Part shown: piece by piece, positions 5,473-5,589 of the stretch
How positions within the stretch are numbered: the first letter of the stretch is position 1
Layout of the letters: every line of letters starts with the position of its first letter
Assembly (NCBI GenBank): GCA_902803125.1
Contig: CADCOZ010000361.1
Span: 1-5,589 of the forward strand
Length of the DNA stretch: 5,589 nt
Direction of reading: 5' to 3'
Origin: an uncultured Ruminococcus sp.
GTDB lineage: Bacteria > Bacillota > Clostridia > Oscillospirales > Acutalibacteraceae
Notes under the pieces: generated by a model
Databases searched by the model: none
Told to the model about the DNA's origin: nothing
What the model saw: the letters and a program-made list of their open reading frames with translations, nothing else
Program-made: the position numbers and the translations under genes

Positions 5473-5589
5473 CAAATTTCGACACTAAAAGCAGAAACCA
5501 ACAGCTTGCCTAAATTTTTTCCACCGACAGCACCCGTCACTGACGTTTCGACAAACGCAGAATCGAGGAAAGACAGCATCCGTCCGACA

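Noticed and set aside
5469..5588. Minus-strand frame open from the window edge, about 39 codons, ending in a TGA inside the -35 box
   Set aside because: Could be the tail of an upstream gene, but the peptide is unrecognised, a second minus frame is also open here, and it would overlap the promoter. Not enough to call.

Overview
The window looks like chromosomal DNA from a Gram-positive anaerobe of the class Clostridia, most likely a gut Oscillospiraceae/Ruminococcaceae-type bacterium. This rests on three small lipoproteins with Ser/Glu/Ala/Thr-rich tethers, a DUF4358 protein, a DHHW-family protein beside an MBOAT acyltransferase, purine-rich ribosome binding sites, and a GC-rich tandem-hairpin repeat of a type I recall from such genomes. 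The taxonomic call is inference; there is no rRNA or marker gene here.

All five genes lie on the minus strand and read from right to left as one probable operon. A near-consensus sigma-A promoter (TTGACA, 17 bp, TACAAT; 5444-5472) precedes a 5' leader of about 70 nt with a perfect 10-bp hairpin (5393-5415). The genes then follow: an SGNH-hydrolase lipoprotein (4514-5368), a second SGNH-hydrolase lipoprotein that is a tandem paralogue with a much longer Ser/Glu tether (3379-4503), a DUF4358 lipoprotein (2825-3349), an MBOAT membrane O-acyltransferase (1356-2753, TTG start) and a DHHW-family SGNH-like membrane-anchored protein (148-1335, GTG start). Intergenic gaps are 10, 29, 71 and 20 bp. The 71-bp gap holds a 10-bp stem hairpin that separates the three lipoproteins from the acyltransferase pair.

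Downstream of the last stop codon (1-147) there is no gene. It holds three tandem units of about 25 bp, each able to fold as a hairpin, followed by a fourth palindrome. To the right of the promoter (5473-5589) I see no convincing gene.

Working model: the MBOAT protein passes acyl (probably acetyl) groups across the membrane and the DHHW protein transfers them to a cell-surface polymer, in the manner of AlgI with AlgJ/AlgX or DltB with DltD. The two tethered SGNH lipoproteins would be esterases or transferases acting on the same polymer, and the DUF4358 lipoprotein an accessory factor. The polymer is unknown, since no glycosyltransferase or polymer-synthesis gene lies in the window. The most interesting points are the duplicated SGNH enzymes with unequal tethers, their shared replacement of the usual DxxH aspartate by methionine, and the pairing of putative acyl removal and acyl addition in one transcript.
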